Origin: Candidatus Latescibacteria bacterium 4484_181
GTDB lineage: Bacteria > Latescibacterota > MVCY01
NCBI GenBank assembly: GCA_002049985.1
Contig: MVCY01000058.1
Location: forward strand, 1 to 5,132
DNA length: 5,132 bases
Reading direction: 5' to 3'
In this document: positions 1 to 5,132 of the stretch, one piece after another
How the letters are laid out: the number at the start of each line of letters is the position of its first letter
Numbering within the stretch: position 1 is the stretch's first letter
Translations under genes and position numbers: made by a program
The notes under the pieces: generated by a model
Told to the model about the DNA's origin: nothing
The model's input: the letters and a program-made list of their open reading frames with translations, nothing else
The model's database searches: none

Positions 1-272
1 CCGCTGGTGCCGCAGTTTGCCCTGATCTTGAGCCGCTGGAAACCAAGGTCCCAGTCAAGGGAGTTTGCGGGATCCGACACCTCGACGACGCTGCCCGAGG
101 AGAAGCTGAAATATGTCCATTCCTCGTAACTGTGGGCATCTATTGTGTATTGCATAATTCCAGTTGCAGCCCCTGCTATTTTCCCTTCGACCTGTGCAGT
201 ACAGCAGTAGAGCGAGCCGAAGAACACTAGCAGAACGGATGCCCGGATTGTCCTGTGAAATGAGCAGTTCAT
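1..272 (-). CDS. HmuY-like secreted heme-binding protein, N-terminal part (3' end outside window)
   Basis: Ninety codons are visible and the C-terminal part lies beyond the left edge. The start at 272 has a good ribosome-binding site, AAAGGAG, a few bases upstream. Residues 1-26 look like a signal peptide: a basic start with His6, Arg7 and Arg10, a hydrophobic core around 11-22, and a possible signal peptidase I site after CTA (24-26). Cys23 and Cys24 do not sit in a proper lipobox. The mature part carries the pattern I associate with the HmuY family: WTYFSF (52-57), then WDLGFQR (74-80), then NCGTSG from residue 86. HmuY of Porphyromonas binds heme at the cell surface or outside the cell; its heme histidines would lie in the missing part here, so heme binding is inferred from family only. 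The gene lies 232 nt downstream of feoB on the same strand, with its own candidate promoter. A longer minus-strand reading frame at 342-55 overlaps it in another frame and shows no family motifs. Confidence 0.75.
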   Translation of the reverse strand, partial: MNCSFHRTIRASVLLVFFGSLYCCTAQVEGKIAGAATGIMQYTIDAHSYEEWTYFSFSSGSVVEVSDPANSLDWDLGFQRLKIRANCGTS

Positions 273-470
273 GATTCTCCTTTCGTTGTTTAAGCACTGT
301 TAACGGTTTTCTCAAAAGCCCACTGAAGGAATTAATCCTCAATCATGTGACAGATGTTAGACTCTAATTGTCTTGCAGGCATACGTCTGTCTTTTGGGTT
401 CCTTCTTTCTCTTTTCCTTATTCGCTGAAGAAGCGCTGTTTAGCCTCAGATTGTGGGCAAGCCTAGCTTT

Positions 471-486
471 TATAGGATAGCCTATA
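471..486. promoter_or_regulatory. Palindrome in the HmuY promoter, possible metalloregulator operator
   Basis: This is a 16-bp inverted repeat, TATAGG-ATAG-CCTATA, with perfect 6-bp arms. It overlaps the -10 hexamer and lies otherwise within the -35/-10 spacer, where a bound repressor would block RNA polymerase. Read on the plus strand, its TAGG-N-TAGCCTA core resembles the DtxR/IdeR box as I remember it (TTAGGTTAGSCTAACCTAA). Assignment to the DtxR-family protein encoded nearby is inference. Confidence 0.4.
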
Positions 487-490
487 TTCA
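475..490 (+). repeat. 16-nt repeat, copy 1 (HmuY promoter side)
   Basis: The sequence GGATAGCCTATATTCA here matches GGAAAGCCTATATTCA on the minus strand at 3621-3606 at 15 of 16 positions. This copy covers the right part of the promoter palindrome plus its flank. Relative to the downstream gene it is in the reverse orientation, while copy 2 is in the forward orientation. Confidence 0.6.
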
Positions 491-504
491 TGGACAAAAA
501 ATTT

Positions 505-2520
505 TCACAGCAGTCTCCCTATCTGATAGATCAACACTGCTACCACCCATCCCAGGATCAAGCTGTACCCGACGGCCAGCCCTGTCCATTTCCAGTTGGT
601 CTCCCGTTTTATGGTGGCGATGGCAGCAAGACAGGGGATGTAAATGAGCGACATCACCATAAATGCGTAAGCAGACAGTGGGGTGAAATGCTGAAGCAAT
701 GCAGCCTTAAGTGCCACTCCCTCAGCGCTGTAGAGTGTTCCAAGCGTTCCAACCACTACCTCCTTAGCCAGAATCCCAAAGATCAGGGCCACGGCTGCCT
801 GCGGGAAACCAAAACCTGCTGGTTTCAGCAGAGGGGCGACAAATGAGCCAAGTTTACCAATCAGACTTTGGGCAGAGGCATATTCCGCATGCAGAGGGAA
901 ATAGGCCAAGAGCCATATCAGAACGACGCCGCCAGCGATTATCGTCCCGGCCTTTTTCAGAAACAGGCTGCCTCGTTCCCACATATGGATCAGCACACCC
1001 CTTGCCTGAGGAAGCCTGTATGGCGGAAGCTCCATTATGAGCGGGGCCACCTCGTGCTTAAAGAAGATAGACTTAAACAGCCTGGCCACCAAAATGGCCA
1101 GCACTATGCCCATAAGGTAGAGGGAGAAGACCACCAGGCCCTGTCTTTCAGGGAAGAAGGTCCCGGCAAAGAGAACGTATATGGGGAGCCTGGCAGAACA
1201 CGACATCAGGGGATTCACCAGGATGGTGAGGATTCTGTCTTTCTCCGACTTCAGCGTTCGAGTGGCCATAATGCCGGGTATATTACAGCCGAAACCCAAT
1301 ATCATCGGGATGAAGGATTTCCCGTGCAATCCTAAGGCGTGCATAATCCTGTCCATAACAAAGGCCGCCCTGGCCATATAACCGGAGTCTTCCAAAATGG
1401 CTATGATCAGGAAAAGTAGGAGAATATTGGGCAAGAAGACCAGGACTGACCCCACCCCGCTGATGACCCCCTCTGCCAACAGGGAAGAGAACCACCCAGG
1501 AGAGCCAATGGCCTCTAACGCTCCAGAGGTTGTATCGCCAAGCCATCCGAAAAACGAGTCAATAAGTCCGGCAAGTGGGGAACCCACAGTGAATACCAGT
1601 TGGAAGGAAAGCCACATAAGTCCCAAAAAGATGGGTATTCCCAACAGTTTGTTGGTCACCACCCTATCGATCTGGTCGGAGATCTCGTGCCTTCGCTCCA
1701 CCCCGAGGTGTCTCTCCGTGCACTCTCGCACCAAGCCCTCCAACAGTCCATATCTTCTCTCCACGAGAGCCGTCTCCAGGTCATAACCCAGGCGCCTTTC
1801 TAACCGAGCGCTGCATTCTAAGGCCGCCTTCTGTATTTGCTGTGCCTGAGGCAGGGATTCAACATTCTCCAGTATCTCGGGATCTGCCTCTAAGAGTTTC
1901 ACAGCAACCCAGCGCAATGTATAACCCCTTGGCAGAGCTTTATCTTTCAACAATTCTGAGAGTTCTGTTATCCCTTCTTCTATGACCTTCCCGTAGTCTA
2001 TCTTGAACGTCGGAGACCTCTTATTCTCTGCTGCAGTTACTATTGCGACTTTTAGCCCCTCCATTCCCTCATTCTTGTTGGCCACCGTCTCTATCACCGG
2101 CACATTCAGGATCCGGGAGAGTTTTGAGGTATCGATCTTTATCCCCTGATTTTCCACCACATCCATCATATTCAAATCTAGGACGACGTTAGTACCCAAC
2201 TCCAGCAAGTGACACAGTAGATAGAGATTCCTCTCCAAGTTGGAGGCATCAATAATCACCACTACTACGTCAGGAGTTTCGTGGAGGAGGAAATCTCTGG
2301 CTATCCTTTCATCCAAAGAGTAGGCCGAGAGACTATAGGTGCCGGGCAGGTCTATCACGGTCACTTCTGTGCCCTGGTAGGTGAACTTTCCTTCCTTTTT
2401 TTCGACAGTGACCCCGGGCCAGTTTCCCACATGCTGGTGGGAACCAGTGAGGTTATTGAATACAGTAGTCTTGCCAGAGTTGGGGTTTCCGGCCAGAGCC
2501 ACTTTGATCTCTCGCTTCAT
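505..2520 (-). CDS. feoB: FeoB, ferrous iron transporter with GTPase domain
   Basis: The 671-residue protein imports Fe(II) across the cytoplasmic membrane. The N-terminal G domain shows G1 GNPNSGKT (11-18), the PGVT switch I segment (35-38), G3 DLPG (57-60) and G4 NMMD (117-120). The G5 region, around TVANKNEG (145-152), is less canonical. A helical GDI-like linker runs to about 285. The membrane part follows with two Gate regions: GFGCNIPGIMATRT with conserved Cys412, MSCSARLPIY, GILAKEVVVGTLGTLY, and near the end YIPCLAAIATIKRET. The length fits the shorter bacterial FeoB type (E. coli FeoB is about 773 residues), and the frame is intact. The start at 2520 has AAAGG about 10 nt upstream and places the P-loop at the usual distance from the N terminus. 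It is the last gene of the dtxR-feoA / feoA / feoB operon. No feoC-like gene follows. Confidence 0.97.
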   Translation of the reverse strand: MKREIKVALAGNPNSGKTTVFNNLTGSHQHVGNWPGVTVEKKEGKFTYQGTEVTVIDLPGTYSLSAYSLDERIARDFLLHETPDVVVVIIDASNLERNLYLLCHLLELGTNVVLDLNMMDVVENQGIKIDTSKLSRILNVPVIETVANKNEGMEGLKVAIVTAAENKRSPTFKIDYGKVIEEGITELSELLKDKALPRGYTLRWVAVKLLEADPEILENVESLPQAQQIQKAALECSARLERRLGYDLETALVERRYGLLEGLVRECTERHLGVERRHEISDQIDRVVTNKLLGIPIFLGLMWLSFQLVFTVGSPLAGLIDSFFGWLGDTTSGALEAIGSPGWFSSLLAEGVISGVGSVLVFLPNILLLFLIIAILEDSGYMARAAFVMDRIMHALGLHGKSFIPMILGFGCNIPGIMATRTLKSEKDRILTILVNPLMSCSARLPIYVLFAGTFFPERQGLVVFSLYLMGIVLAILVARLFKSIFFKHEVAPLIMELPPYRLPQARGVLIHMWERGSLFLKKAGTIIAGGVVLIWLLAYFPLHAEYASAQSLIGKLGSFVAPLLKPAGFGFPQAAVALIFGILAKEVVVGTLGTLYSAEGVALKAALLQHFTPLSAYAFMVMSLIYIPCLAAIATIKRETNWKWTGLAVGYSLILGWVVAVLIYQIGRLL

Positions 2521-2521
2521 T

Positions 2522-2620
2522 CTAAGTCAACCTTTCTGGCCAATCTGGAAATCTGCTGTTTCCCATTTTCCTCTGTTCATTCCTGATAGGGGAGCCTAAG
2601 TGCGAAATTGTCAACATCAT
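2522..2620 (-). CDS. Possible 32-codon ORF filling the feoA-feoB gap
   Basis: The frame starts with ATGATG 3 nt after the feoA stop and ends with a TAG one base before the feoB ATG, so it fills the 103-nt gap almost exactly. The predicted peptide (starting MMLTISHLGS, ending PDWPERLT) is polar with no membrane segment, so it does not resemble the small membrane proteins sometimes found beside feoB. The ribosome-binding site is poor: the nearest AAGG is about 15 nt upstream. A random frame of this length stays open roughly one time in five, so the packing is the only real argument. It may be translated, may couple translation of feoB to feoA, or may be chance. Confidence 0.22.
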   Translation of the reverse strand: MMLTISHLGSPIRNEQRKMGNSRFPDWPERLT

Positions 2621-2623
2621 GTG

Positions 2624-2866
2624 CTATAAACCAGCCTTGTCCTGAATTGTTCTTACCCATATCTGGTGAGCTATACCAAATCCAAGTCCCAGACGGATCC
2701 CCGACTTCGCAATAATCAACGGTCCTCTGCCGAAGTTGGAAACCACTTCAATCGCCACACCCGGATAAAATCCCATATCAGCCAACCTTGCGGAGAGTCC
2801 TCTCCCTGCTCTTATCTCTGCTATTTCGACTCTTTCCCCGGGTCTTACCATGCTGAGTGGTCTCAT
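2624..2866 (-). CDS. feoA: FeoA, SH3-like ferrous iron transport accessory protein
   Basis: This 80-residue protein is a single FeoA domain, a small cytoplasmic SH3-like beta barrel thought to act on FeoB during Fe(II) uptake. Visible hallmarks are the opening PLSMVRPGERVEI, the signature RLADMGFYPG (27-36), and GPLIIAKSGIRLGLG (48-62) followed by the final strand AHQIWV. The ATG at 2866 follows the TAG of the upstream regulator directly (TAGATG). GAGGTGA inside the end of that gene serves as ribosome-binding site about 8 nt before the start, so translation is probably coupled. A second Met at residue 6 is a less likely start. The window thus holds two FeoA domains, this free one and one fused to the regulator. 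feoB begins 103 nt downstream. Confidence 0.93.
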   Translation of the reverse strand: MRPLSMVRPGERVEIAEIRAGRGLSARLADMGFYPGVAIEVVSNFGRGPLIIAKSGIRLGLGFGIAHQIWVRTIQDKAGL

Positions 2867-3589
2867 CTATTCAATCACCTCTACTGTGACTGCAGACGCC
2901 TCTTGCCGCCTCAAAGATAGATGGTATCCTTTCAGCACCACATCTATTGGATCGCCCAGGGGAGCTGCCTTTTCCACTTTGACCTCTGTGCCGGGAACTA
3001 TACCCATATCCAACAGTCTCCTTTTTATCCCTTGATCACCGGTTATTTGAACCACCCTACCCTTACTACCCACTTTCAGACTGCTTAATGGTGATGATCT
3101 GGGAATTACCTTCTGCCCTGTAGCTTCTTCTCGCTTGGCGCAGTGTTCGGGCCTTGAACCCGTTTTGGCATAGTGATGGAAGCTGGAGAGCCACAGGGGG
3201 CCTCCTTCCGGGCAGGTCTCGATAAATTTTATGAACTTCACCATCCGCTCTGTCGTTTTTTTACCGATGTGGTGCTCAATTCGACAGGCGTCTTTGGCTG
3301 CTGTCTCGGCGTCAACATCCAGCACTTCGCGAAGGAATCTGTAGAGGGTCTTATGCCGGTCGTATATCTCCGAGGCTACCGCAACCCCCTGATGGGTGAG
3401 CTCGATATAACCGTATCTTTCGTGTGCTACCAACCCTTTTTGGGCCAGAGTTTTCATTGCGCCAACCACCGAGGCAGTCTTCACATTCAGAAGCCTCACA
3501 ATATCCTTTACCCTTACAACCTTTCTCCTAAGGCTGGTGACCAAGATTGCCTCTAAGTAGTCTTCAAGGCTTGGTGTTAAATCATTCAT
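2867..3589 (-). CDS. DtxR/MntR-family metal-dependent repressor with C-terminal FeoA domain
   Basis: The 240-residue protein has a winged-helix DNA-binding domain (about 5-68), a metal-binding and dimerisation domain (about 70-135), a polar linker with Cys126 and Cys150 (about 136-165), and a FeoA/SH3-like domain (168-240, with RLLDMGIVPG at 191-200). Candidate metal ligands are Asp10, Glu13, His79, Cys102, Glu105 and His106. Asp10 and Glu13 match Asp8 and Glu11 of MntR, while Cys102 matches Cys102 of DtxR, so metal preference cannot be read off; the operon argues for Fe(II). DtxR His98 and Glu83 are replaced by Ala and Tyr. The start at 3589 was chosen because SLEDYLE then sits at the family's usual place and AGAAGGA lies 9 nt upstream. 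The frame stays open to an ATG at 3877, but that extension runs through the promoter and operator and resembles no domain. It is the first gene of the feo operon and probably autoregulated. Confidence 0.92.
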   Translation of the reverse strand: MNDLTPSLEDYLEAILVTSLRRKVVRVKDIVRLLNVKTASVVGAMKTLAQKGLVAHERYGYIELTHQGVAVASEIYDRHKTLYRFLREVLDVDAETAAKDACRIEHHIGKKTTERMVKFIKFIETCPEGGPLWLSSFHHYAKTGSRPEHCAKREEATGQKVIPRSSPLSSLKVGSKGRVVQITGDQGIKRRLLDMGIVPGTEVKVEKAAPLGDPIDVVLKGYHLSLRRQEASAVTVEVIE

Positions 3590-3605
3590 ACCTTCGTTTC
3601 CTTCT

Positions 3606-3621
3606 TGAATATAGGCTTTCC
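3606..3621 (-). repeat. 16-nt repeat, copy 2 (feo operon leader)
   Basis: GGAAAGCCTATATTCA lies in the untranslated leader, between the promoter/operator and the regulator start codon. It matches copy 1 (475-490, plus strand) at 15 of 16 positions. The inner AGG-N4-CCT symmetry of the copy 1 palindrome is kept, but the outer left arm is lost (GAGAGG instead of TATAGG). It could be a secondary operator half-site. Confidence 0.55.
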
Positions 3622-3627
3622 TCTCTT

Positions 3628-3645
3628 TGTTGGCCAGGGCTAACA
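3628..3645. promoter_or_regulatory. Operator-like palindrome at the feo operon start site
   Basis: On the minus strand TGTTAGCC-CT-GGCCAACA forms an imperfect inverted repeat with 7 of 8 arm positions paired. It begins on the last base of the -10 hexamer and spans the expected transcription start. With flanking bases, the half-site TTATGTTAGCC matches the DtxR/IdeR box half TTAGGTTAGCC at 10 of 11 positions. The site fits repression by the DtxR-family product of the first gene. Confidence 0.65.
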
Positions 3646-3673
3646 TAATATATTGCTTCTGCCCTTTTGTCAA
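3645..3673 (-). promoter_or_regulatory. Sigma70-type promoter of the dtxR-feoA / feoA / feoB operon
   Basis: A perfect -35 TTGACA (3673-3668) and a -10 TATTAT (3650-3645, 5 of 6) are separated by 17 nt, the optimal spacing. Transcription should start near 3638, about 50 nt before the regulator ATG at 3589. The DNA just upstream (3674-3710) is AT-rich and includes AAAATT-N6-AATTTT at 3686-3703, which might act as an UP-like element. Confidence 0.75.
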
Positions 3674-3837
3674 GAAGAAAATTACAAAATTCTCCGAAAT
3701 TTTTTCAAAGAGAAAGATACCGGCCAATAGACTGCTTTTGGGGAGAGTGCTGCAAACCCACCCCGCAGGCACACGTCGTCGAAAACCAGATGACCAACAG
3801 GCAGAAAAGAGATTCTTTATGGGACTCCCCTTTTGTA
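3674..3837. other. Divergent intergenic spacer between the two promoters
   Basis: The full gene-free stretch between the two operons runs from 3590 to 3959. Apart from the promoters, operator and leaders described separately, this middle part holds an AT-rich tract next to the feo -35 and a more GC-rich part (about 3735-3780). Frames open here (for example 3667-3975 and 3627-3890 on plus, and the 5' extension of the regulator on minus) look spurious, with no family motif. I see no RNA gene or terminator in it. Confidence 0.6.
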
Positions 3838-3866
3838 TTGACAAATATTGCGCACGGGGGTATATT
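3838..3866 (+). promoter_or_regulatory. Sigma70-type promoter of the acyltransferase operon
   Basis: A perfect TTGACA (3838-3843) and TATATT (3861-3866, 5 of 6 to TATAAT) are separated by 17 nt. Transcription would start near 3873 and leave a leader of about 87 nt before the ATG at 3960. No operator-like palindrome overlaps this promoter, in contrast to the two iron-side promoters. Confidence 0.7.
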
Positions 3867-3959
3867 TCAGACGACACTCAGCGCTTATGATCTCAAACCT
3901 ACAAACCACCGGGCTGCTGGCCTCAGGCAAGATGGCCCCACTAAGCAGGGGAGGACTCG

Positions 3960-4724
3960 ATGGCAAGGCTTATAAGTGAGAAGGCAGTGATTGGTAAACT
4001 CACCACCATCGGTGAGCAGACGATCATCTCCGACGACGTCCGGATCGGAGAAGGGTGTAGAATAGGCCATTGTGTGGTTATCCACCCTGGGGTGACGATT
4101 GGCGACCGGGTGAGAATAGACGACCACACAGTCATAGGAAAACAGCCTATGAGGGCGGCAAGGAGCATTATGAAGAAGCAAGACCGGCTTCCTCCGACCC
4201 AGATCGGTGACAACTGTATCCTGGGAACCTCCGTCATCATCTACACCGCCTGCCAGATAGGCAAGGGCGTGCTGGTTGCCGATATGGCCTCGGTGAGAGA
4301 GAATACCGCTGTGGGCGATTTCACCATCATAGGCCGGGGAGTAACTATCGAAAATTACTGCCAGATAGGGAGTTGCTGTAAACTGGAGACGGGAAGCTAT
4401 ATCACTGCTTACTCTCGGTTAGAAGACTGGGTGTTCATAGCCCCCGGTGTGCTCACGTCCAATGACAACTTTGTGGGGAGAACTGAAGAGAGGTTCAAGC
4501 ACTTCAAGGGGGTCACTGTGAAGAGGGGTGGACGCGTGGGGGTGGGCGCTGTGGTGTTGCCGGGCAAGGTGATCGGTGAAGATGCCCTGGTAGCTGCCGG
4601 TTCGGTCGTCACCAGAGATGCGTCACCCCAGAAGATCGTCCTGGGCGTTCCGGCTAAACCCTGGCGAAATGTACCCAGAGAACAGCTGCTGGAGAATCAA
4701 GGCTGGAAGAGACCGTCAGGCTGA
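3960..4724 (+). CDS. Left-handed beta-helix (hexapeptide repeat) acyltransferase
   Basis: The 254-residue protein is built mostly of hexapeptide repeats ([LIV]-G-x4 style) that fold into a left-handed beta helix. One block covers about 8-60, a charged insertion follows at 61-80 (KQPMRAARSIMKKQDRLPP), and a second block covers about 81-218. The tail ends in GVPAKPWRNVP (229-239), typical of the NeuD/WbpD/maltose-acetyltransferase-like superfamily. The segment APGVLTSNDNF (161-171) followed by VKRGGRVGVGAVVLPG resembles sugar N-acetyltransferases of the WbpD/WlbB type, where an Asn in the T-N-D region is catalytic; Asn168 is the candidate here. Such enzymes act as trimers and usually move an acetyl group from acetyl-CoA to an amino sugar nucleotide. 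Substrate is unknown. The start has GGGGAGGA just upstream. It heads a plus-strand operon with the next gene 19 nt downstream. Confidence 0.87.
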   Translation: MARLISEKAVIGKLTTIGEQTIISDDVRIGEGCRIGHCVVIHPGVTIGDRVRIDDHTVIGKQPMRAARSIMKKQDRLPPTQIGDNCILGTSVIIYTACQIGKGVLVADMASVRENTAVGDFTIIGRGVTIENYCQIGSCCKLETGSYITAYSRLEDWVFIAPGVLTSNDNFVGRTEERFKHFKGVTVKRGGRVGVGAVVLPGKVIGEDALVAAGSVVTRDASPQKIVLGVPAKPWRNVPREQLLENQGWKRPSG

Positions 4725-4743
4725 TCACCTTGGAGAAAGAATC

Positions 4744-5132
4744 ATGGAACTGAATGTGAGTACCTGGAACTACCTGTGCGAAAGAGGAGATAACGCCAAT
4801 ATTGACGAGGCCATCGGTGAAATCGTTGCCGATGGCTTTGGAGTGGAAATATGGTTGGGATGGAGCCCGGAACCGAACATCGTGGAAAGACCTGCCTGGA
4901 AGCGCTTGAAAGAGCTGTTGGATCAGGCTCCAGCGGTGAGTTTACACACCAGATTAGACCACTACGACCCCAGGGCAGCCCGGCAGGAGATAGACATGTG
5001 CGCCTATCTGGGCGGGAAGGTGGTGGTAGTACACCAGAGCAGCTTGGGCCTGGATGAAAACACCAATGACTTCGGTCATGTCTGTCAGTTAGCACAATAT
5101 GCGGAAGACAGGGGAGTGCACATTGCCTTAGA
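4744..5132 (+). CDS. Sugar phosphate isomerase/epimerase-like TIM-barrel protein, N-terminal part (3' end outside window)
   Basis: An open frame runs from the ATG at 4744 off the right edge, giving 129 complete codons. It begins MELNVSTWNY and has the alternating strand/helix layout of the xylose-isomerase-like / AP-endonuclease-2 TIM-barrel superfamily. Strand 1 is LNVSTW. GFGVEIWLGW (32-41) is the usual 'G-x-x-G-V-E-[IL]-W' strand 2 with its acidic residue. VSLHTRLDHYDP is strand 3 with its His. KVVVVHQSS is strand 4 with its His, and VHIAL begins the next strand. Members bind a divalent metal and isomerise or epimerise sugars, though some have other roles, so the reaction is not predictable. 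GGAG lies about 9 nt upstream of the start. The 19-nt gap after the acyltransferase indicates co-transcription and perhaps a shared sugar pathway. Confidence 0.82.
   Translation, partial: MELNVSTWNYLCERGDNANIDEAIGEIVADGFGVEIWLGWSPEPNIVERPAWKRLKELLDQAPAVSLHTRLDHYDPRAARQEIDMCAYLGGKVVVVHQSSLGLDENTNDFGHVCQLAQYAEDRGVHIAL

Larger units (their letters stand above)
469..497 (-). promoter_or_regulatory. Candidate sigma70-type promoter for the HmuY-like gene
   Basis: On the minus strand TTGTCC (497-492) and TATAAA (474-469) are separated by exactly 17 nt. The -10 matches consensus at 5 of 6 positions and the -35 at 4 of 6. It begins 8 nt after the feoB stop codon and would give a leader of about 190 nt. 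No terminator-like hairpin with a U-run is visible after feoB, so read-through from feoB may also transcribe the gene. Confidence 0.45.

Noticed and set aside
55..342. Minus-strand 95-codon frame overlapping the HmuY-like gene
   Set aside because: It is out of frame with the HmuY-like motifs and has no proper start signal; the frame starting at 272 has a strong ribosome-binding site, a signal peptide and family motifs.
273..504. Search for a feoB terminator or riboswitch in the gap before the HmuY-like gene
   Set aside because: Only short imperfect hairpins (such as around 427-440 and 328-341) without a following U-run were seen, and no known riboswitch pattern could be recognised by eye.
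505..846. Plus-strand frames antisense to feoB (for example 490-846 and 868-1335)
   Set aside because: They are shadows of the feoB coding sequence, and their translations show no recognisable domain.
3590..3877. In-frame 96-residue N-terminal extension of the DtxR-family regulator
   Set aside because: It shows no domain, is followed by a well-placed ribosome-binding site and a family-typical start at 3589, and runs through a near-perfect promoter and its palindrome.
3667..3975. Plus-strand 102-codon frame across the divergent intergenic region
   Set aside because: No family motif, no proper ribosome-binding site, and it overlaps both the feo promoter region and the acyltransferase start.
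3887..3979. Possible 30-codon leader peptide overlapping the acyltransferase start
   Set aside because: No ribosome-binding site, no run of regulatory codons and no attenuator-like hairpin; more likely chance.
4132..4152. Inverted repeat TCATAGG-N7-CCTATGA inside the acyltransferase gene
   Set aside because: Lies in the middle of an intact conserved coding frame with no U-run or promoter nearby; likely coincidental.

Overview
This window looks like bacterial chromosome: coding density is high, the genes have Shine-Dalgarno sites, and three sigma70-type promoters have near-consensus hexamers. The gene content (a Feo ferrous-iron system controlled by a DtxR-family regulator, plus a secreted HmuY-like heme-binding protein) suggests an anaerobic or microaerophilic organism. 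The lineage cannot be fixed from the sequence. DtxR-FeoA fusions are common in anaerobic lineages such as Chloroflexota and delta-proteobacteria-like groups, but that is only a weak hint.

Left and centre (1-3589, all minus strand) form an iron-acquisition locus. Reading in the direction of transcription, it contains a DtxR/MntR-type repressor fused to a C-terminal FeoA domain (3589-2867), a stand-alone FeoA (2866-2624, starting directly after the TAG of the regulator), a 103-nt gap that a possible 32-codon ORF fills almost exactly, FeoB (2520-505), and after a 232-nt gap the 5' part of a HmuY-like secreted protein (272 to beyond the left edge). The operon promoter is TTGACA-N17-TATTAT at 3673-3645. 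An 18-bp imperfect palindrome begins on the last base of the -10 and covers the expected transcription start, so the metal-sensing repressor probably controls its own operon. A second promoter-like element (TTGTCC-N17-TATAAA, 497-469) precedes the HmuY-like gene and has a different palindrome inside it. Part of that palindrome and its flank (16 nt, one mismatch) recurs in the leader of the feo operon.

The region 3590-3959 is a divergent intergenic stretch with promoters facing both ways.

Right (3960-5132, plus strand) is a second operon. A good promoter (TTGACA-N17-TATATT, 3838-3866) precedes a left-handed beta-helix (hexapeptide-repeat) acyltransferase, followed after 19 nt by the 5' part of a xylose-isomerase-like TIM-barrel protein (sugar phosphate isomerase/epimerase superfamily). 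These two probably act in sugar or nucleotide-sugar metabolism. Nothing visible ties them to iron.

No RNA genes, insertion sequences, CRISPR arrays, convincing terminators or mobile-element remnants were seen. The system is recognisable. The parts most worth a second look are the regulatory architecture, the mixed metal-ligand set of the regulator, and the small ORF between feoA and feoB.
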